NCBI GenBank assembly: GCA_963806455.1
Contig: CAWDXZ010000007.1
Span: 124,001-188,000, forward strand
Direction: 5' to 3'
Source of the DNA: Bog-756 sp963806455
Lineage (GTDB): Bacteria > Actinomycetota > Acidimicrobiia > Acidimicrobiales > RAAP-2
DNA length: 64,000 nucleotides
Within the stretch, counting starts at the first letter, position 1; each line of letters starts with the position of its first letter. The notes below the pieces were generated by a model, which was not told the origin of the DNA, did no database searches, and saw only the letters and a list, made by a program, of their open reading frames with translations. The position numbers and the translations under genes are program-made. Of this stretch, positions 17,625-27,206 are shown one piece after another.

Positions 17625-18889
17625 GCAAGCCCAACTTCGAGTTCCTCGACGCCCTCGGCCAGATCGCCCGGGACAAGGGCATCTCGGTCGAGACCCTGCT
17701 CGACGCGCTGGCCAACGCCCTGGTGGCCGCCTACAAGCGCCGGCCGGACGCGGCCGAGGAGGCAGTCGTCACCATCGATCCGGAGTCCGGTGAGATCCGC
17801 GTCTACGGCCAGGAGCTCGACGAAGAGGGCAATGTCATCCGCGAGTGGGACGACACGCCGGACGACTTCGGCCGGATCGCCGCCCAGACGGCCAAGCAGG
17901 TCATCCTGCAACGCATCCGCGAGGTGGAGCGGGACCTCAAGTACGAGGAGTACGCCGGTCGCGAGGGTGACATCGTCACCGGCATCGTGCAGCAGACCGA
18001 CAACCGCTACACCCTGCTCGACCTGGGCAAGGTCGAGGCGCTCCTGCCCCAGGCCGAGCAGGTCTCCTACGAGCGCTACGAGCACGGGGCCCGGCTCAAG
18101 GCCTACATCGTCGAGGTGCGCAAGACGACCAAGGGGCCCCAGATCGTCGTCAGTCGCAGCCATCCCGGCCTGATCAAGCGGCTCTTCGAGCTCGAGGTGC
18201 CCGAGATCTCCTCCGGCGCTGTCGAGATCAAGGCGGCGGCCCGCGAGCCGGGCCACCGCACCAAGATCGCCGTGTGGTCGAACGATCCCAATGTCGACCC
18301 GGTCGGCGCCTGCGTCGGTGCCCGGGGCTCCCGGGTCCGAATGGTGACCAACGAGCTCCGTGGGGAACGGGTCGACGTGGTCCCCTACTCGGACGATCCG
18401 GTGGAGCTCATCCAGTCGGCACTGGCCCCCGCCCGAGTGCGGGAGGTGCGGCTGGACGACGAGACCGGCACGGCCACGGTCATCGTGAGCGACTACCAGC
18501 TCTCGTTGGCCATCGGCAAGGAGGGCCAGAACGCCCGCCTGGCCGCCCGATTGACCGGTTGGCGCATCGACATCAAGAGCGAGACCCAGCTGGCCGAGGA
18601 GGAGTCCGGGTACGCCGGCGAGGAATGGGCCGAGGGCGAGTGGATCCAGAACGAGGCCGGCGAGATGGTGTGGCAGCCGGCGGAGGGCGGCACCGCCGTG
18701 TCCGCCGCCGAGTGGTCGCAGGGGGTCGACGGGGCCGAGGCCACAGCCGGTTCGACCCACGAGCCGGACCGGTCCGGATCGGAGCCGGGAGACCCGGTCG
18801 AGGTCCCGCAGGAGGCAGCGACCCCGGCGCCGGCCGAGGCCACCACCGAGCCCGCCACCAGCGATTCGGGGGAGGGGAGCCCGGCATAG
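17621..18889 (+). CDS. nusA: Transcription termination/antitermination protein NusA
   Basis: RNA polymerase-associated elongation factor, 422 residues. It has the N-terminal polymerase-binding domain (about 1-130), an S1 domain (GDIVTGIVQQTDNRYTLLDL) and two KH domains (VGACVGARGSRVRMVTNEL and the LSLAIGKEGQNARLAARLTG motif near residue 300). A roughly 90-residue acidic, Ala/Pro-rich tail replaces the C-terminal repeats of proteobacterial NusA. ATG at 17621, within the rimP stop. Confidence 0.95.
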   Translation: MSKPNFEFLDALGQIARDKGISVETLLDALANALVAAYKRRPDAAEEAVVTIDPESGEIRVYGQELDEEGNVIREWDDTPDDFGRIAAQTAKQVILQRIREVERDLKYEEYAGREGDIVTGIVQQTDNRYTLLDLGKVEALLPQAEQVSYERYEHGARLKAYIVEVRKTTKGPQIVVSRSHPGLIKRLFELEVPEISSGAVEIKAAAREPGHRTKIAVWSNDPNVDPVGACVGARGSRVRMVTNELRGERVDVVPYSDDPVELIQSALAPARVREVRLDDETGTATVIVSDYQLSLAIGKEGQNARLAARLTGWRIDIKSETQLAEEESGYAGEEWAEGEWIQNEAGEMVWQPAEGGTAVSAAEWSQGVDGAEATAGSTHEPDRSGSEPGDPVEVPQEAATPAPAEATTEPATSDSGEGSPA

Positions 18890-19179
18890 GCTCGGTACGG
18901 ACGTGCGTCGGGTGCCGGCGGACGCGTCCGATCGACGAGCTGGTCCGGGTGGCCCGCGACGCCGGCGGTTCGTTGGTGGTCGACCGCCACCTCCCCGGTC
19001 GGGGGGCGTGGTTGTGCCGGGGTTCGCCCGGGTGCGTGGACCGGGCCGTGCGGAAGAAGGCCTTCGACCGGGCGTTCCGGACCCGTCCGGGCGATCTGCA
19101 GGTCGATCGGGACCGCCTGGTGGCCGGGGTGTCGCCCGGGGGCGGGCTCGAACGGGGCTCTGAGGGCTCGGCTCCGTGA
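18886..19179 (+). CDS. ylxR: YlxR family RNA-binding protein, no canonical start codon
   Basis: Small nucleic-acid-binding protein always found between nusA and infB, about 97 residues. The family signature RTCVGCRRTRP is at the N-terminus, followed by GRGAWLCRGSPGCVDRAVRKKA. Upstream of RTC the frame has no ATG, GTG, TTG or CTG for more than 25 codons. The best candidate is ATA at 18886, six bases after GGAGGGGAG and overlapping the nusA TAG (ATAG), exactly where an ATGA/ATAG junction would be expected. A base error or a rare AUA start are both possible. Confidence 0.85.
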   Translation: MGSVRTCVGCRRTRPIDELVRVARDAGGSLVVDRHLPGRGAWLCRGSPGCVDRAVRKKAFDRAFRTRPGDLQVDRDRLVAGVSPGGGLERGSEGSAP

Positions 19180-19222
19180 TGTGCGAGGATAGAGGGTCGT
19201 ATGTGCGCACCGGCACTACGAC

Positions 19223-22200
19223 GTGAATGAAGGGCTGTCACAGGCATTGCCGAAGAAGATCCGGGTCTACGAGCTCGCACACGAGCTGGGGCTGACCAAC
19301 AAGGAGGCGCTCGACCTCTGCCTGTCCCTCGGGATGGGCGTGAAGAGCCACTCGTCGTCCATCGAGGACGCGCAGGCCGACCGCGCCCGCCGGAAGGCAG
19401 ATCGGGAGGGGCTCCGGCGGCCCGTGCAGCCCGAGGAGCCGGCCGTCCAGAAGCCCGCAGCGACGAAGAAGGCAGCCAAGAAGGTCGCCGCCGCACCCGC
19501 TTCGGTCGAGGCCACCAGCCCGGATCTCGCTCCGACGACGGCGCCGGGTCCCGCCCCGGCCGACGGCGACGGTGCCGATGCGGGGCAGATCCGCCCGTCG
19601 TCCGCACCGCCGGCCAAGCGGACGGGAAGCCGCCTGATCACCAGCCGCCCGGCCTCGGAGCAGCCTGCGGCCGCGGCCCCGCTCCGGACGCCGAGCCCCG
19701 CCGGCCCGTCCTCGGGAGGCACACCGCCCCGCACACCGGGACCGCCGCCCGCCTCGACGCCCCTGACCCCGGCCGCCTCGGCCCCGGCCGCTCCGCCGAC
19801 CCCGGTCGCTCCGCCGACCCCGGTCGCTCCGCCGACCCCGGCTGTTTCGCCGACCCCGGCTGCTCCGCCGACCCCGGCTGCCCCGCCGGCCGCCCCGGCC
19901 CGGCCGGCCGTCCCCACCCCGTCGTCGGCCCCGGCCCGGCCTCCGGCGACCAACCCGACCATGGGGAACCCCCCCGCCCCTTCGTCCGCTCCGGCCCGCC
20001 CACCGACGAGTGCCTCGGGACGTCCGATTCCTCCGCCGCCCGGTGGGCCGCCGAGGTCGGTCACGGGCAAGCCCATCCCGCCCCCGCCCGGGGCGGGCGG
20101 CCGTCGGCCGACCCCCGGCGGGTCTCGACCCGGTGGCCCCGGAGGGTACGCCGGCCGCTCGGGCGGCCCGGGGTCCAGCAGTGGACGACCGGGGACGGGG
20201 ACCCGGCCCGGAGCTCCCGGGGGCGGAGGCGGCTACAGCGGACGTCCCGGCGGCGGCGGCGGGTACGGCGGCGGCCGTCCCGGCGGCGGGCCGGGTGGCG
20301 GCCCGGGAGGTCGCGGCGGACCGGGTGTCGGCCGGGGCCGACCCAACCAGCGCCGGCCGAGGCGGCGGCGCCGCAATCTCGAGGAGCTGGAGCCGACCCA
20401 GCTCACCGCCTACGCGCCCTCGACCGCCCCCGTACCCGACGCCGAGGTCATCGTGGAGCGGGGCTCGACCGCCCGCGACCTCGGGCCGAAGCTCAACCGG
20501 TCGGCCGGTGACGTGATCCGTTTCCTGCTCCTGCAGGGGGAGATGGTCACGGCCACCCAGTCGCTGACCGACGACATGATCCTCCTCTTCGCCGCCGAAC
20601 TGGGTGCCGATGTGCGCCTGGTCGACCCGGGCGAGGAGCGGGAGGCCGAGCTGCTGGCCAAGTTCTTCGACGAGGACGACGAGGAGGAGGTCGAAGAGGA
20701 CCTCCGGCCGAGGCCGCCGGTGGTGACGGTGATGGGCCATGTCGACCATGGCAAGACATTGCTGCTCGACCGCATCCGGTCCGCCAATGTCGCCTCGGGC
20801 GAGGCCGGTGGGATCACCCAGCACATCGGCGCATACCAGGTGGAGTGGAACGGCCACCCGATCACCTTCATCGACACGCCGGGCCACGAGGCGTTCACCG
20901 CCATGCGGGCGCGGGGGGCCGAGGTGACCGATGTCGTGGTGCTGGTGGTGGCGGCGGACGACGGGGTCATGCCCCAGACCATCGAGGCCATCGATCACGC
21001 CAAGGCGGCCGACGTGCCCATCGTGGTGGCGGTCAACAAGATCGACCGGGAGGAAGCCGACCCGAACCGGGTGCTCCAGCAGCTCTCCGAGCACGGCCTG
21101 GTGCCCGAGTCGTGGGGCGGGGACACCATCACCGTCGAGATCTCGGCGTTGCAGAACCTGGGCATCGACGACCTTCTCGAGCAGATCGTGCTGGTGGCCG
21201 AGCTCGAGGAGCTGGTCGCCACCCCGGAGGGCCGGGCCCGGGGTGTGGTCCTCGAGGCCGAGCTCGAGATCGGACGTGGCCCGGTGGCCTCGGTCATCGT
21301 GGAGCGCGGCACGCTGCGGGTGGGCGACCCCATCGTGGCCGGCGCGGCCTGGGGCAAGGTCAAGGCCCTGGTGGACGAGCACGGCGACCAGATCAAAGAG
21401 GCGCCCCCCTCGACCCCGGTCCAGGTGCTCGGCTTCTCCGAGCCGCCCGATGCGGGGGACGAGCTGCGGGTGACACCGGAGCTGGCCCAGGCAAGGACCA
21501 TCGGTGAGGCCCGGGCCCACCGGTACCGGGTGGCCGGTCACGTCCCGGCCGCCACCTCCGCCCTGGGCGGGGCCAAGCTCGAGGACCTCTTCGAGCAGAT
21601 CCAGCGCGGGGAGACGGCCACCCTCAACCTCATCCTGAAGGCCGACGTGCGTGGATCGCTCGAGGCGGTCACCGAGAGCCTCCGCAAGCTCGAGCGCGAC
21701 GACGTGAAGCTCAGCTTCGTCCACCGGGGGGTGGGCGGCATCACCGAGTACGACGTGCAGTTGGCCCAGGCGTCGACGGCCACCATCATCGGGTTCAACG
21801 TCCGACCGGATCGGCGGAGCCGCGAGATGGCGGTCAAGGCCAACGTCGAGATCCGCACCTACGAGATCATCTACAAGCTTCTCGAGGACCTCGAGGCGGC
21901 CATGCTCGGCCTCCTGTCCCCGGTGTTCGAGGAAGTCGTCACCGGCGAGGCCGAGGTGCGTCAGGTGTTCCGGGTCCCCCGTATCGGGGCCATCGCCGGC
22001 TGCTACGTGCGTGAGGGGGTGATCACCCGGGGCTCGAAGGTCCGGTTCCTCCGCGACGGCGTGGTCATCTGGAAGGGAAGCATCACCTCGCTCCGACGGT
22101 TCAAGGACGATGCCCGGGAGGTGCAGGCCGGGTTCGAGTGCGGCATCGGCCTCTCGGACTACCAGGACCTGAAGGAAGGCGACATCATCGAGACGTTCGA

Positions 22201-22225
22201 AGAGCGGGAGATCCCCCGGACCTAG
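19223..22225 (+). CDS. infB: Translation initiation factor IF-2
   Basis: GTPase that positions initiator tRNA, 1000 residues. The N-terminal IF2-N module is KKIRVYELAHELGLTNKEAL. Residues 75-380 are Pro/Ala then Gly/Arg-rich linker, including an 18-base tandem repeat. A second IF2-N domain near 410-465 precedes the G domain with VMGHVDHGKT, DTPGHEAF and NKID, then domains II-IV. The GTG at 19223 gives the longest form; TTG at 19247 would give the N-terminus MPKKIRVYEL, closer to homologues. Neither has a strong ribosome site. Confidence 0.95.
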   Translation: MNEGLSQALPKKIRVYELAHELGLTNKEALDLCLSLGMGVKSHSSSIEDAQADRARRKADREGLRRPVQPEEPAVQKPAATKKAAKKVAAAPASVEATSPDLAPTTAPGPAPADGDGADAGQIRPSSAPPAKRTGSRLITSRPASEQPAAAAPLRTPSPAGPSSGGTPPRTPGPPPASTPLTPAASAPAAPPTPVAPPTPVAPPTPAVSPTPAAPPTPAAPPAAPARPAVPTPSSAPARPPATNPTMGNPPAPSSAPARPPTSASGRPIPPPPGGPPRSVTGKPIPPPPGAGGRRPTPGGSRPGGPGGYAGRSGGPGSSSGRPGTGTRPGAPGGGGGYSGRPGGGGGYGGGRPGGGPGGGPGGRGGPGVGRGRPNQRRPRRRRRNLEELEPTQLTAYAPSTAPVPDAEVIVERGSTARDLGPKLNRSAGDVIRFLLLQGEMVTATQSLTDDMILLFAAELGADVRLVDPGEEREAELLAKFFDEDDEEEVEEDLRPRPPVVTVMGHVDHGKTLLLDRIRSANVASGEAGGITQHIGAYQVEWNGHPITFIDTPGHEAFTAMRARGAEVTDVVVLVVAADDGVMPQTIEAIDHAKAADVPIVVAVNKIDREEADPNRVLQQLSEHGLVPESWGGDTITVEISALQNLGIDDLLEQIVLVAELEELVATPEGRARGVVLEAELEIGRGPVASVIVERGTLRVGDPIVAGAAWGKVKALVDEHGDQIKEAPPSTPVQVLGFSEPPDAGDELRVTPELAQARTIGEARAHRYRVAGHVPAATSALGGAKLEDLFEQIQRGETATLNLILKADVRGSLEAVTESLRKLERDDVKLSFVHRGVGGITEYDVQLAQASTATIIGFNVRPDRRSREMAVKANVEIRTYEIIYKLLEDLEAAMLGLLSPVFEEVVTGEAEVRQVFRVPRIGAIAGCYVREGVITRGSKVRFLRDGVVIWKGSITSLRRFKDDAREVQAGFECGIGLSDYQDLKEGDIIETFEEREIPRT
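19790..19879 (+). repeat. Five tandem 18-base units inside infB
   Basis: Five copies of GCTCCGCCGACCCCGGTC or one- to three-base variants run head to tail in frame and encode six-residue units of the type APPTPV. The length divides by three, so copy number can change without breaking infB. It lies in the disordered linker. Confidence 0.8.
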
Positions 22226-22283
22226 GTCGGTGCCGACCGGGGCGGTCCGGTCGGCACGGTGTCGCGGCGGGAGCGGAGGAGCA

Positions 22284-22727
22284 GTGTCCAATCGTCGCCA
22301 GGACAACCGGGGAGCAGCCCCCTATCCCCGAGCGCTCCGGGTCAACCAGGTGCTCCGCCAGATAGTGGCCGAGGAGCTCGAGCGCCTGGCCGACGCCGAC
22401 GAGCGGCTGCGCATGGTGACCGTGACCGCCGTCGAGACGGTCCCCGACCTCCGACACGCCCGGGTCTACCTGAGCTCGCTCACCGAGGACGCCGCCGAGG
22501 CGCTGGCCGAGCGCCGGCCCCACCTCCAGCGGCAGGTGGGGCGCCAGGTGCGCATGAAGCGGACCCCACTGCTGGAGTTCGCCGTGGACCCGGCCGTCGT
22601 GGCCGGGGGACGGGTGGACGAAGCCCTGCGCCGGATCCGCCAGCGCCATCCCGACACCGACACCGGCCCCGGCACCGATCCCGACCCCGACAGCGGCCGC
22701 GGCGACCGGCCGGTACCCGACCCGTGA
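22284..22727 (+). CDS. rbfA: 30S ribosome-binding factor RbfA
   Basis: Cold-shock and 30S maturation factor, 147 residues. The KH-like fold is recognisable from RALRVNQVLRQIVAEELERL and VPDLRHARVYLSSL. The C-terminal 25 residues are an Asp/Pro/Thr-rich tail. The GTG start at 22284 follows GCGGAGGA. The stop overlaps truB (GTGA). Confidence 0.94.
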   Translation: MSNRRQDNRGAAPYPRALRVNQVLRQIVAEELERLADADERLRMVTVTAVETVPDLRHARVYLSSLTEDAAEALAERRPHLQRQVGRQVRMKRTPLLEFAVDPAVVAGGRVDEALRRIRQRHPDTDTGPGTDPDPDSGRGDRPVPDP

Positions 22728-23620
22728 GCCCCCCCGCCGCCGCCGGCCAGGTCACCGGTGTCGCCGTGGTGGACAAGGAGGCCGGCTGGACCTCCCATGA
22801 CGTCGTGGCCCGCTGCCGCCGCATCTTCGGCCAGCGCCGGGTCGGGCATGCCGGCACGCTCGACCCCGACGCCACCGGCGTCCTGTTGGTCGGGCTGGGC
22901 CGGGCCACCCGGCTCATGCGCTTCCTCACCGCCCTGCCGAAGACCTATGAGGCCGAGGTGGTGCTGGGCACGGCGACGTCCACGCTCGACGCCGCCGGCG
23001 AGGTGACCGGGACATGGGACATGCGGAGGGTGAGCCTGGCCGACGTGCGCAGGGTGGCCCGTACCCTGACCGGACCGATCGACCAGGTCCCACCCATGGT
23101 GTCCGCCGTCAAGGTGGGTGGCCGTCGGCTCCATTCCCTCGCCCGGGAGGGCCTGGAGGTCGAGCGGGAGCCCCGGCCGATCGAGGTGTACCGCTTCGAG
23201 GTGTCCCCCGGCCTCACCCCCGGAGTGTTCCGCATCGAGGTGGAGTGCTCGTCGGGCACCTATGTCCGGGTGCTGGCGGCCGACCTCGGGGCGGGTCTGG
23301 GCGGCGGGGCACACCTTCGGAACCTCCGCCGTACCCGGGTCGGCTCCTTCCGGGCCGAGGAGGCCCACCTGGTCGACGAGCTCGACACCCCGGTGGTGCT
23401 CACCCCGGCCGAGGCGTTGCGCGACCTCGACCAGGTGGTGGTGGGGAGCGAGGTGCAGCGCCACGTGGCCCGGGGCCTGGCTCTCGACCGCGTCCCGCTC
23501 GGGGTGACCGGGGACGGGCCGTGGGGGCTGCTCGACGAGGACGACCGGCTCCTCGCCGTCTATGAGGCGACCGAGACCGACCGGATCCGCCCGGCCGTGG
23601 TGCTCGAGGCGGCCGGCTGA
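22724..23620 (+). CDS. truB: tRNA pseudouridine(55) synthase TruB
   Basis: Makes pseudouridine 55 in the T-loop of tRNAs, 298 residues. The catalytic Asp is in HAGTLDPDATGVL, with KTYEAEVVLG and CSSGTYVRVLAADLG also visible, plus a C-terminal PUA-like segment. GTG at 22724 inside the rbfA stop. Standard length and neighbours. Confidence 0.95.
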   Translation: MSPPAAAGQVTGVAVVDKEAGWTSHDVVARCRRIFGQRRVGHAGTLDPDATGVLLVGLGRATRLMRFLTALPKTYEAEVVLGTATSTLDAAGEVTGTWDMRRVSLADVRRVARTLTGPIDQVPPMVSAVKVGGRRLHSLAREGLEVEREPRPIEVYRFEVSPGLTPGVFRIEVECSSGTYVRVLAADLGAGLGGGAHLRNLRRTRVGSFRAEEAHLVDELDTPVVLTPAEALRDLDQVVVGSEVQRHVARGLALDRVPLGVTGDGPWGLLDEDDRLLAVYEATETDRIRPAVVLEAAG

Positions 23621-23687
23621 CCGGGGCCGGGCGGGCGCCGGTGACCGCCACCCGGCCGCCCAGCATCGGGTGGCACTGACCTGGCGG

Positions 23688-23693
23688 TAACCT
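23688..23693 (+). promoter_or_regulatory. Candidate -10 element of ribF (leaderless)
   Basis: TAACCT ends 9 bases before the ATG at 23703, with no ribosome site between. Confidence 0.35.
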
Positions 23694-23702
23694 TCCTGCC
23701 GT

Positions 23703-24665
23703 ATGGACATCGTGACCGACCTCGCCGCGTGCCGGCCGCCGTCCGGGGGCAGTGCGGTGACCATCGGGGCTTACGACGGCGTCCACCTCGGGCACCGGGC
23801 GCTGCTCGGCGAGCTGCGGGCCCGCGCCGAGGCCGACGGCCTGACCACGGTGGTGGTCACCTTCGACCGGCACCCGGCCACGGTGGTCCGGCCCGAGTCG
23901 GCCCCGAGCCAGCTCTGCGACCTGGCTCAGAAGCTCGAGCTCCTCGAGGCGGCGAGGGTGGACCGGACGGTGGTCGTCCCCTTCGATCACGAGCGGGCCA
24001 ACGAGACGGCCGAGGACTTCGTGGCCGAGGTGCTGGTCCGCGGCCTCGACGCCCGACTGGTGGTGGTGGGCGAGGACTTCCACTTCGGCCACGGGCGAAA
24101 GGGCAACGTGGCCCTGCTCGAGGAGATGGGCTCGGCCGCGGGGTTCGAGGTGGACGGGGTCTCGTTGCAGGCCGATGCCGGAGGCACCGACGGGGCGGGC
24201 GAGGCCATCTCGTCGACCAGGATCCGCAACCTGGTGGCGGCGGGCGAGGTCGAGGCGGCCGCCGAGCTTCTCGGCCGGCCCCACCAGGTCCGGGGGGCGG
24301 TGGTGCACGGCGATCACCGCGGCGCGGCCGAGCTGGGCTTCCCGACGGCCAATATCGCCGTGCCCGACGGCATCTGCCTGCCGGCGGCCGGCATCTACGC
24401 CGGGTGGTACGAGCGGCCGGACGGCTCCCTCTGGCAGGCGGCCGTTTCGGTCGGTCGCCGGCCGACCTTCTACGGGGACGAGGGGGAACTCCTGGTGGAG
24501 GCCTTCCTGCCGGACTTCACCGGCGACCTCTACGGCGAGGAGGCCCGCCTGTCGTTCGTGGCCCACCTGCGTGACGAGGAGGCCTTCGACTCGGTGGAGG
24601 CGCTCATCGAGCAGATGGGCCGCGACGTGATCGACGCCCGGAGCCGACTGTCGTCGCAGGGGTGA
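23703..24665 (+). CDS. ribF: Bifunctional riboflavin kinase/FAD synthetase
   Basis: Makes FMN and then FAD from riboflavin, 320 residues. The N-terminal adenylyltransferase domain has GAYDGVHLGHRAL and ISSTRIRNLVAAGEVEAA. The C-terminal kinase domain has GAVVHGDHRGAAELGFPTAN and the late E in EAFLPDFTGDLYGE. Last gene of the ribosome-maturation block; truB-ribF adjacency is common. Confidence 0.95.
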   Translation: MDIVTDLAACRPPSGGSAVTIGAYDGVHLGHRALLGELRARAEADGLTTVVVTFDRHPATVVRPESAPSQLCDLAQKLELLEAARVDRTVVVPFDHERANETAEDFVAEVLVRGLDARLVVVGEDFHFGHGRKGNVALLEEMGSAAGFEVDGVSLQADAGGTDGAGEAISSTRIRNLVAAGEVEAAAELLGRPHQVRGAVVHGDHRGAAELGFPTANIAVPDGICLPAAGIYAGWYERPDGSLWQAAVSVGRRPTFYGDEGELLVEAFLPDFTGDLYGEEARLSFVAHLRDEEAFDSVEALIEQMGRDVIDARSRLSSQG

Positions 24666-24723
24666 GCCCCCAACCGGGCCCCGGGGGATGCCGGCCCTTC
24701 TCGTCGCCGGGCAGGGGGTGGCC

Positions 24724-26556
24724 TCAACCGGTCGGGACGGTACCGAGGAGCTCGGTCCGCAGCTGACGTTTGAGCACCTTGCCGGCCGGGTTGCGGGGGA
24801 GGGGCTCGGTCCGGAACCAGAAGCGGGAGGGCACGTTGAACGCGGCCAGTCGCTCACCGACGAAGCGGGCGAGTTCGTCGCCGGCCACCTCGTGTCCGGG
24901 GCGCAGCACGACGACGGCTCCGACCTCCTCGCTCAGGACCGGATGGGGTATCCCGATGACGGCGCAGTCGGCCACGGCCGGATGTTCGTAGAGGGCGCCC
25001 TCGACCTCCACGCAGTAGACGTTCTCGCCACCGCGGATGATGACGTCCTTGGCCCGGTCGACGATGTGGACGAACCCTTCCTCGTCGATGCGGGCCACGT
25101 CACCGGTGTGCAGCCAGCCTCGGGTGAAGGTAGCCGCCGTCTCGGTGGGACGGTTCCAGTAGCCCCGGACGACGTTGGGGCCCTTGATCCACAGCTCACC
25201 GGTGCGGTCGGGGTCGGGGGTCTGGTCCGGCGGAGGCTCGTCCCCGTCGTAGTCTTCGGGGACGACCGCCACGTCGCAGACCGGGGCCGGTGGACCCACG
25301 CTGTCCGGCTTGCGCACGTAGTCGTCGCCGGCGTTCATGGTGGTCATGGCCGACGTCTCGGTCAGACCGTAGCCGTTGCCGGGAGCCCCGGCGGGGAAGT
25401 GCTCCTTGATGCGCCGGACCAGGTCGGGTGGGCACGGTGCCCCGCCGTAGGAGATCGAGCGCACCGATGAGGTGTCCCGCTTGGAGAAGTTCGGGGAGTC
25501 GATCACCTGCATGACCATGGCGGGGACCCCACCGAAGATGGTGATGCGTTCGCGCTCGATGAGCTCGAGGGCCCGTTCGGGATCGAAATGGTGCATCATC
25601 ACCAGCTTGCCGCCGGCGGCCGTGTTGGACACCAGCACGGCGTGGCACCCGGTGGCGTGGAACAGCGGGACCGACAGCAGGTTGGCGTTCTGGGTGCTGC
25701 TGGCCACCTCGGCGATGGCCCCGCTCCGCCGCAGGGTACCGACGGTCGACACGAAGAACAGGTTCATCAGGTTGGAGACGCTGTTGCGGTGGGAGCCCAC
25801 CGCCCCCTTCGGCCGTCCGGTGGTCCCCGAGGTGTAGAAGATGGTGGCGTCATCATCGGGATCGATGGCCACCTCGGGGAGGATGGTCTGCCCCGACCGG
25901 CCGTCGGCGACGTCGCCGAAGGGGATCACCGGCAGCGGATCGCCTGTCGAACGTGGGACGATCGCACCCTGGGACTGGCGCCGGCCCCCGCCGGCCTCGG
26001 GCTCCTCACAGCAGACGATCATGGCCCGCAGGTCGTCTATCTCCTCGAGGTGGGGCAGGATGCGGTCCCGGCGCTCCTCATCGACGAAGGCGACGGATGT
26101 GCCCGAGTCGCTCAGCCCGTAGGCCAGCTCCGGCCCCGTCCACCAGGCATTGAGCGGCACCACGACCGCGCCGGCGGCGATCGAGGCCCAAAAGGCCGTC
26201 ACCCACTCGGGCAGGTTCCGCATGGCGATGGCCACCCTGTCCCCCTTGGCGATGCCGAACTGATCGACGAGGGTGTGGGCCAGACCGGCCACGGTCCGGA
26301 AATGCTCGGCAAACGTGATTCGCTCGTCCTCGTAGACGAGGAAATCCTTGTCCCCGTGGTGGGCGGACAGCTCGAGAACGGTGCGAAGGGTGGTCGGGGC
26401 GCTCTTCCAGGTCCGCGTGAGGATGCCCCGGATGTCCAGCTCCTCCATCTCGAACGCCTGGCCGGGCGCGGTCAAGCTGGCGGTGGCCTGGGCCAGGGTG
26501 GGAATGGTGGTGGGTGGGTCCGAACGGTCGGGTTGGTGGTCGGCCGGGCCGGCCAT
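24724..26556 (-). CDS. AMP-dependent acyl-CoA synthetase/ligase
   Basis: Activates a carboxylic acid to acyl-AMP and then CoA thioester, 610 residues. The ATP-binding loop is YTSGTTGRPKG near residue 245; further motifs are GYGLTETSA, WLHTGDVARIDEEGF, DVIIRGGENVYCVEVE and the catalytic Lys in PRNPAGKVLKR. It is closest in style to long- or medium-chain FadD-type enzymes of actinobacteria. The substrate cannot be told from sequence. Convergent with ribF and followed by no operon partner. A 13-base tandem repeat lies in its upstream region. Confidence 0.88.
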   Translation of the reverse strand: MAGPADHQPDRSDPPTTIPTLAQATASLTAPGQAFEMEELDIRGILTRTWKSAPTTLRTVLELSAHHGDKDFLVYEDERITFAEHFRTVAGLAHTLVDQFGIAKGDRVAIAMRNLPEWVTAFWASIAAGAVVVPLNAWWTGPELAYGLSDSGTSVAFVDEERRDRILPHLEEIDDLRAMIVCCEEPEAGGGRRQSQGAIVPRSTGDPLPVIPFGDVADGRSGQTILPEVAIDPDDDATIFYTSGTTGRPKGAVGSHRNSVSNLMNLFFVSTVGTLRRSGAIAEVASSTQNANLLSVPLFHATGCHAVLVSNTAAGGKLVMMHHFDPERALELIERERITIFGGVPAMVMQVIDSPNFSKRDTSSVRSISYGGAPCPPDLVRRIKEHFPAGAPGNGYGLTETSAMTTMNAGDDYVRKPDSVGPPAPVCDVAVVPEDYDGDEPPPDQTPDPDRTGELWIKGPNVVRGYWNRPTETAATFTRGWLHTGDVARIDEEGFVHIVDRAKDVIIRGGENVYCVEVEGALYEHPAVADCAVIGIPHPVLSEEVGAVVVLRPGHEVAGDELARFVGERLAAFNVPSRFWFRTEPLPRNPAGKVLKRQLRTELLGTVPTG

Positions 26557-26567
26557 GGGTGCTCCTC

Positions 26568-26603
26568 TCGGTACTGGTGCTCGGTACTGGTGCTCGGTAC
26601 TGG
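26568..26603. repeat. Tandem 13-base repeat upstream of the acyl-CoA synthetase
   Basis: Two full copies and one partial copy of TCGGTACTGGTGC lie head to tail between the synthetase start (26556) and orn. They fall in the likely promoter or 5' leader of the synthetase; function unknown. Confidence 0.75.
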
Positions 26604-26624
26604 CTCGGGTGCTCGAGGCCGCGT

Positions 26625-27206
26625 CTAGGCGGGGGACCGCTGGCGGAAGACGGTGCTGCGGTAATAAGCCAGCTCCGCCACGCTCTCTCGGATGTCGTCC
26701 ATGGCCCGGTGGCCGCCGGCCTTGGTGGGGGCGCCGGCCATGGCCTCGGGGTACCAGCGTCGGGCCAGCTCCTTCACGGTGGACACGTCCACCGACCGGT
26801 AGTGGAGGTACTCCTCGATGCGGGGCAGTTGAGCGGCGAGGAAGCGCCGGTCCGTGCCGATCGAGTTGCCGGCGAGCGGGACGGTGCGAGCCTTGTCGAC
26901 GTGACCGCGGATGAAGTCCAGGGTTGCCGTGCCGGCGTCCTCCAGCGAGGTGGTGGAGGCCTCGATGGCGGTCAGCAGGCCGCTCTTGGTGTGCATGGCC
27001 TTCACGAACTCGTCCATCTCGGCCAGGCGCTCGGGAGCGGCGGCGACCACCAGGTCGGGGCCCTCGGCCACGATGGCCAGGTCGTCATCGGTGATCAGCG
27101 TGGCCACCTCGACGATGACATGGCGGGCGGGGTCGAGCCCGGTCATCTCGAGGTCCATCCACACCAGCACGAACGGTGACGCTACCGGGTGGCCGAGGGC
27201 TGTCAA
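26625..27206 (-). CDS. orn: Oligoribonuclease
   Basis: DEDDh 3'-5' exonuclease that degrades two- to five-base RNA and pGpG, 193 residues. Exo I is WMDLEMTGLDP, Exo II NSIGTDRRFL and Exo III HRAMDDIRESV, with the acidic residues and His present. Minus strand, between the synthetase gene and dut. Normal length. ATG at 27206; a start at the internal ATG of WMDL would be too short. Confidence 0.94.
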   Translation of the reverse strand: MTALGHPVASPFVLVWMDLEMTGLDPARHVIVEVATLITDDDLAIVAEGPDLVVAAAPERLAEMDEFVKAMHTKSGLLTAIEASTTSLEDAGTATLDFIRGHVDKARTVPLAGNSIGTDRRFLAAQLPRIEEYLHYRSVDVSTVKELARRWYPEAMAGAPTKAGGHRAMDDIRESVAELAYYRSTVFRQRSPA

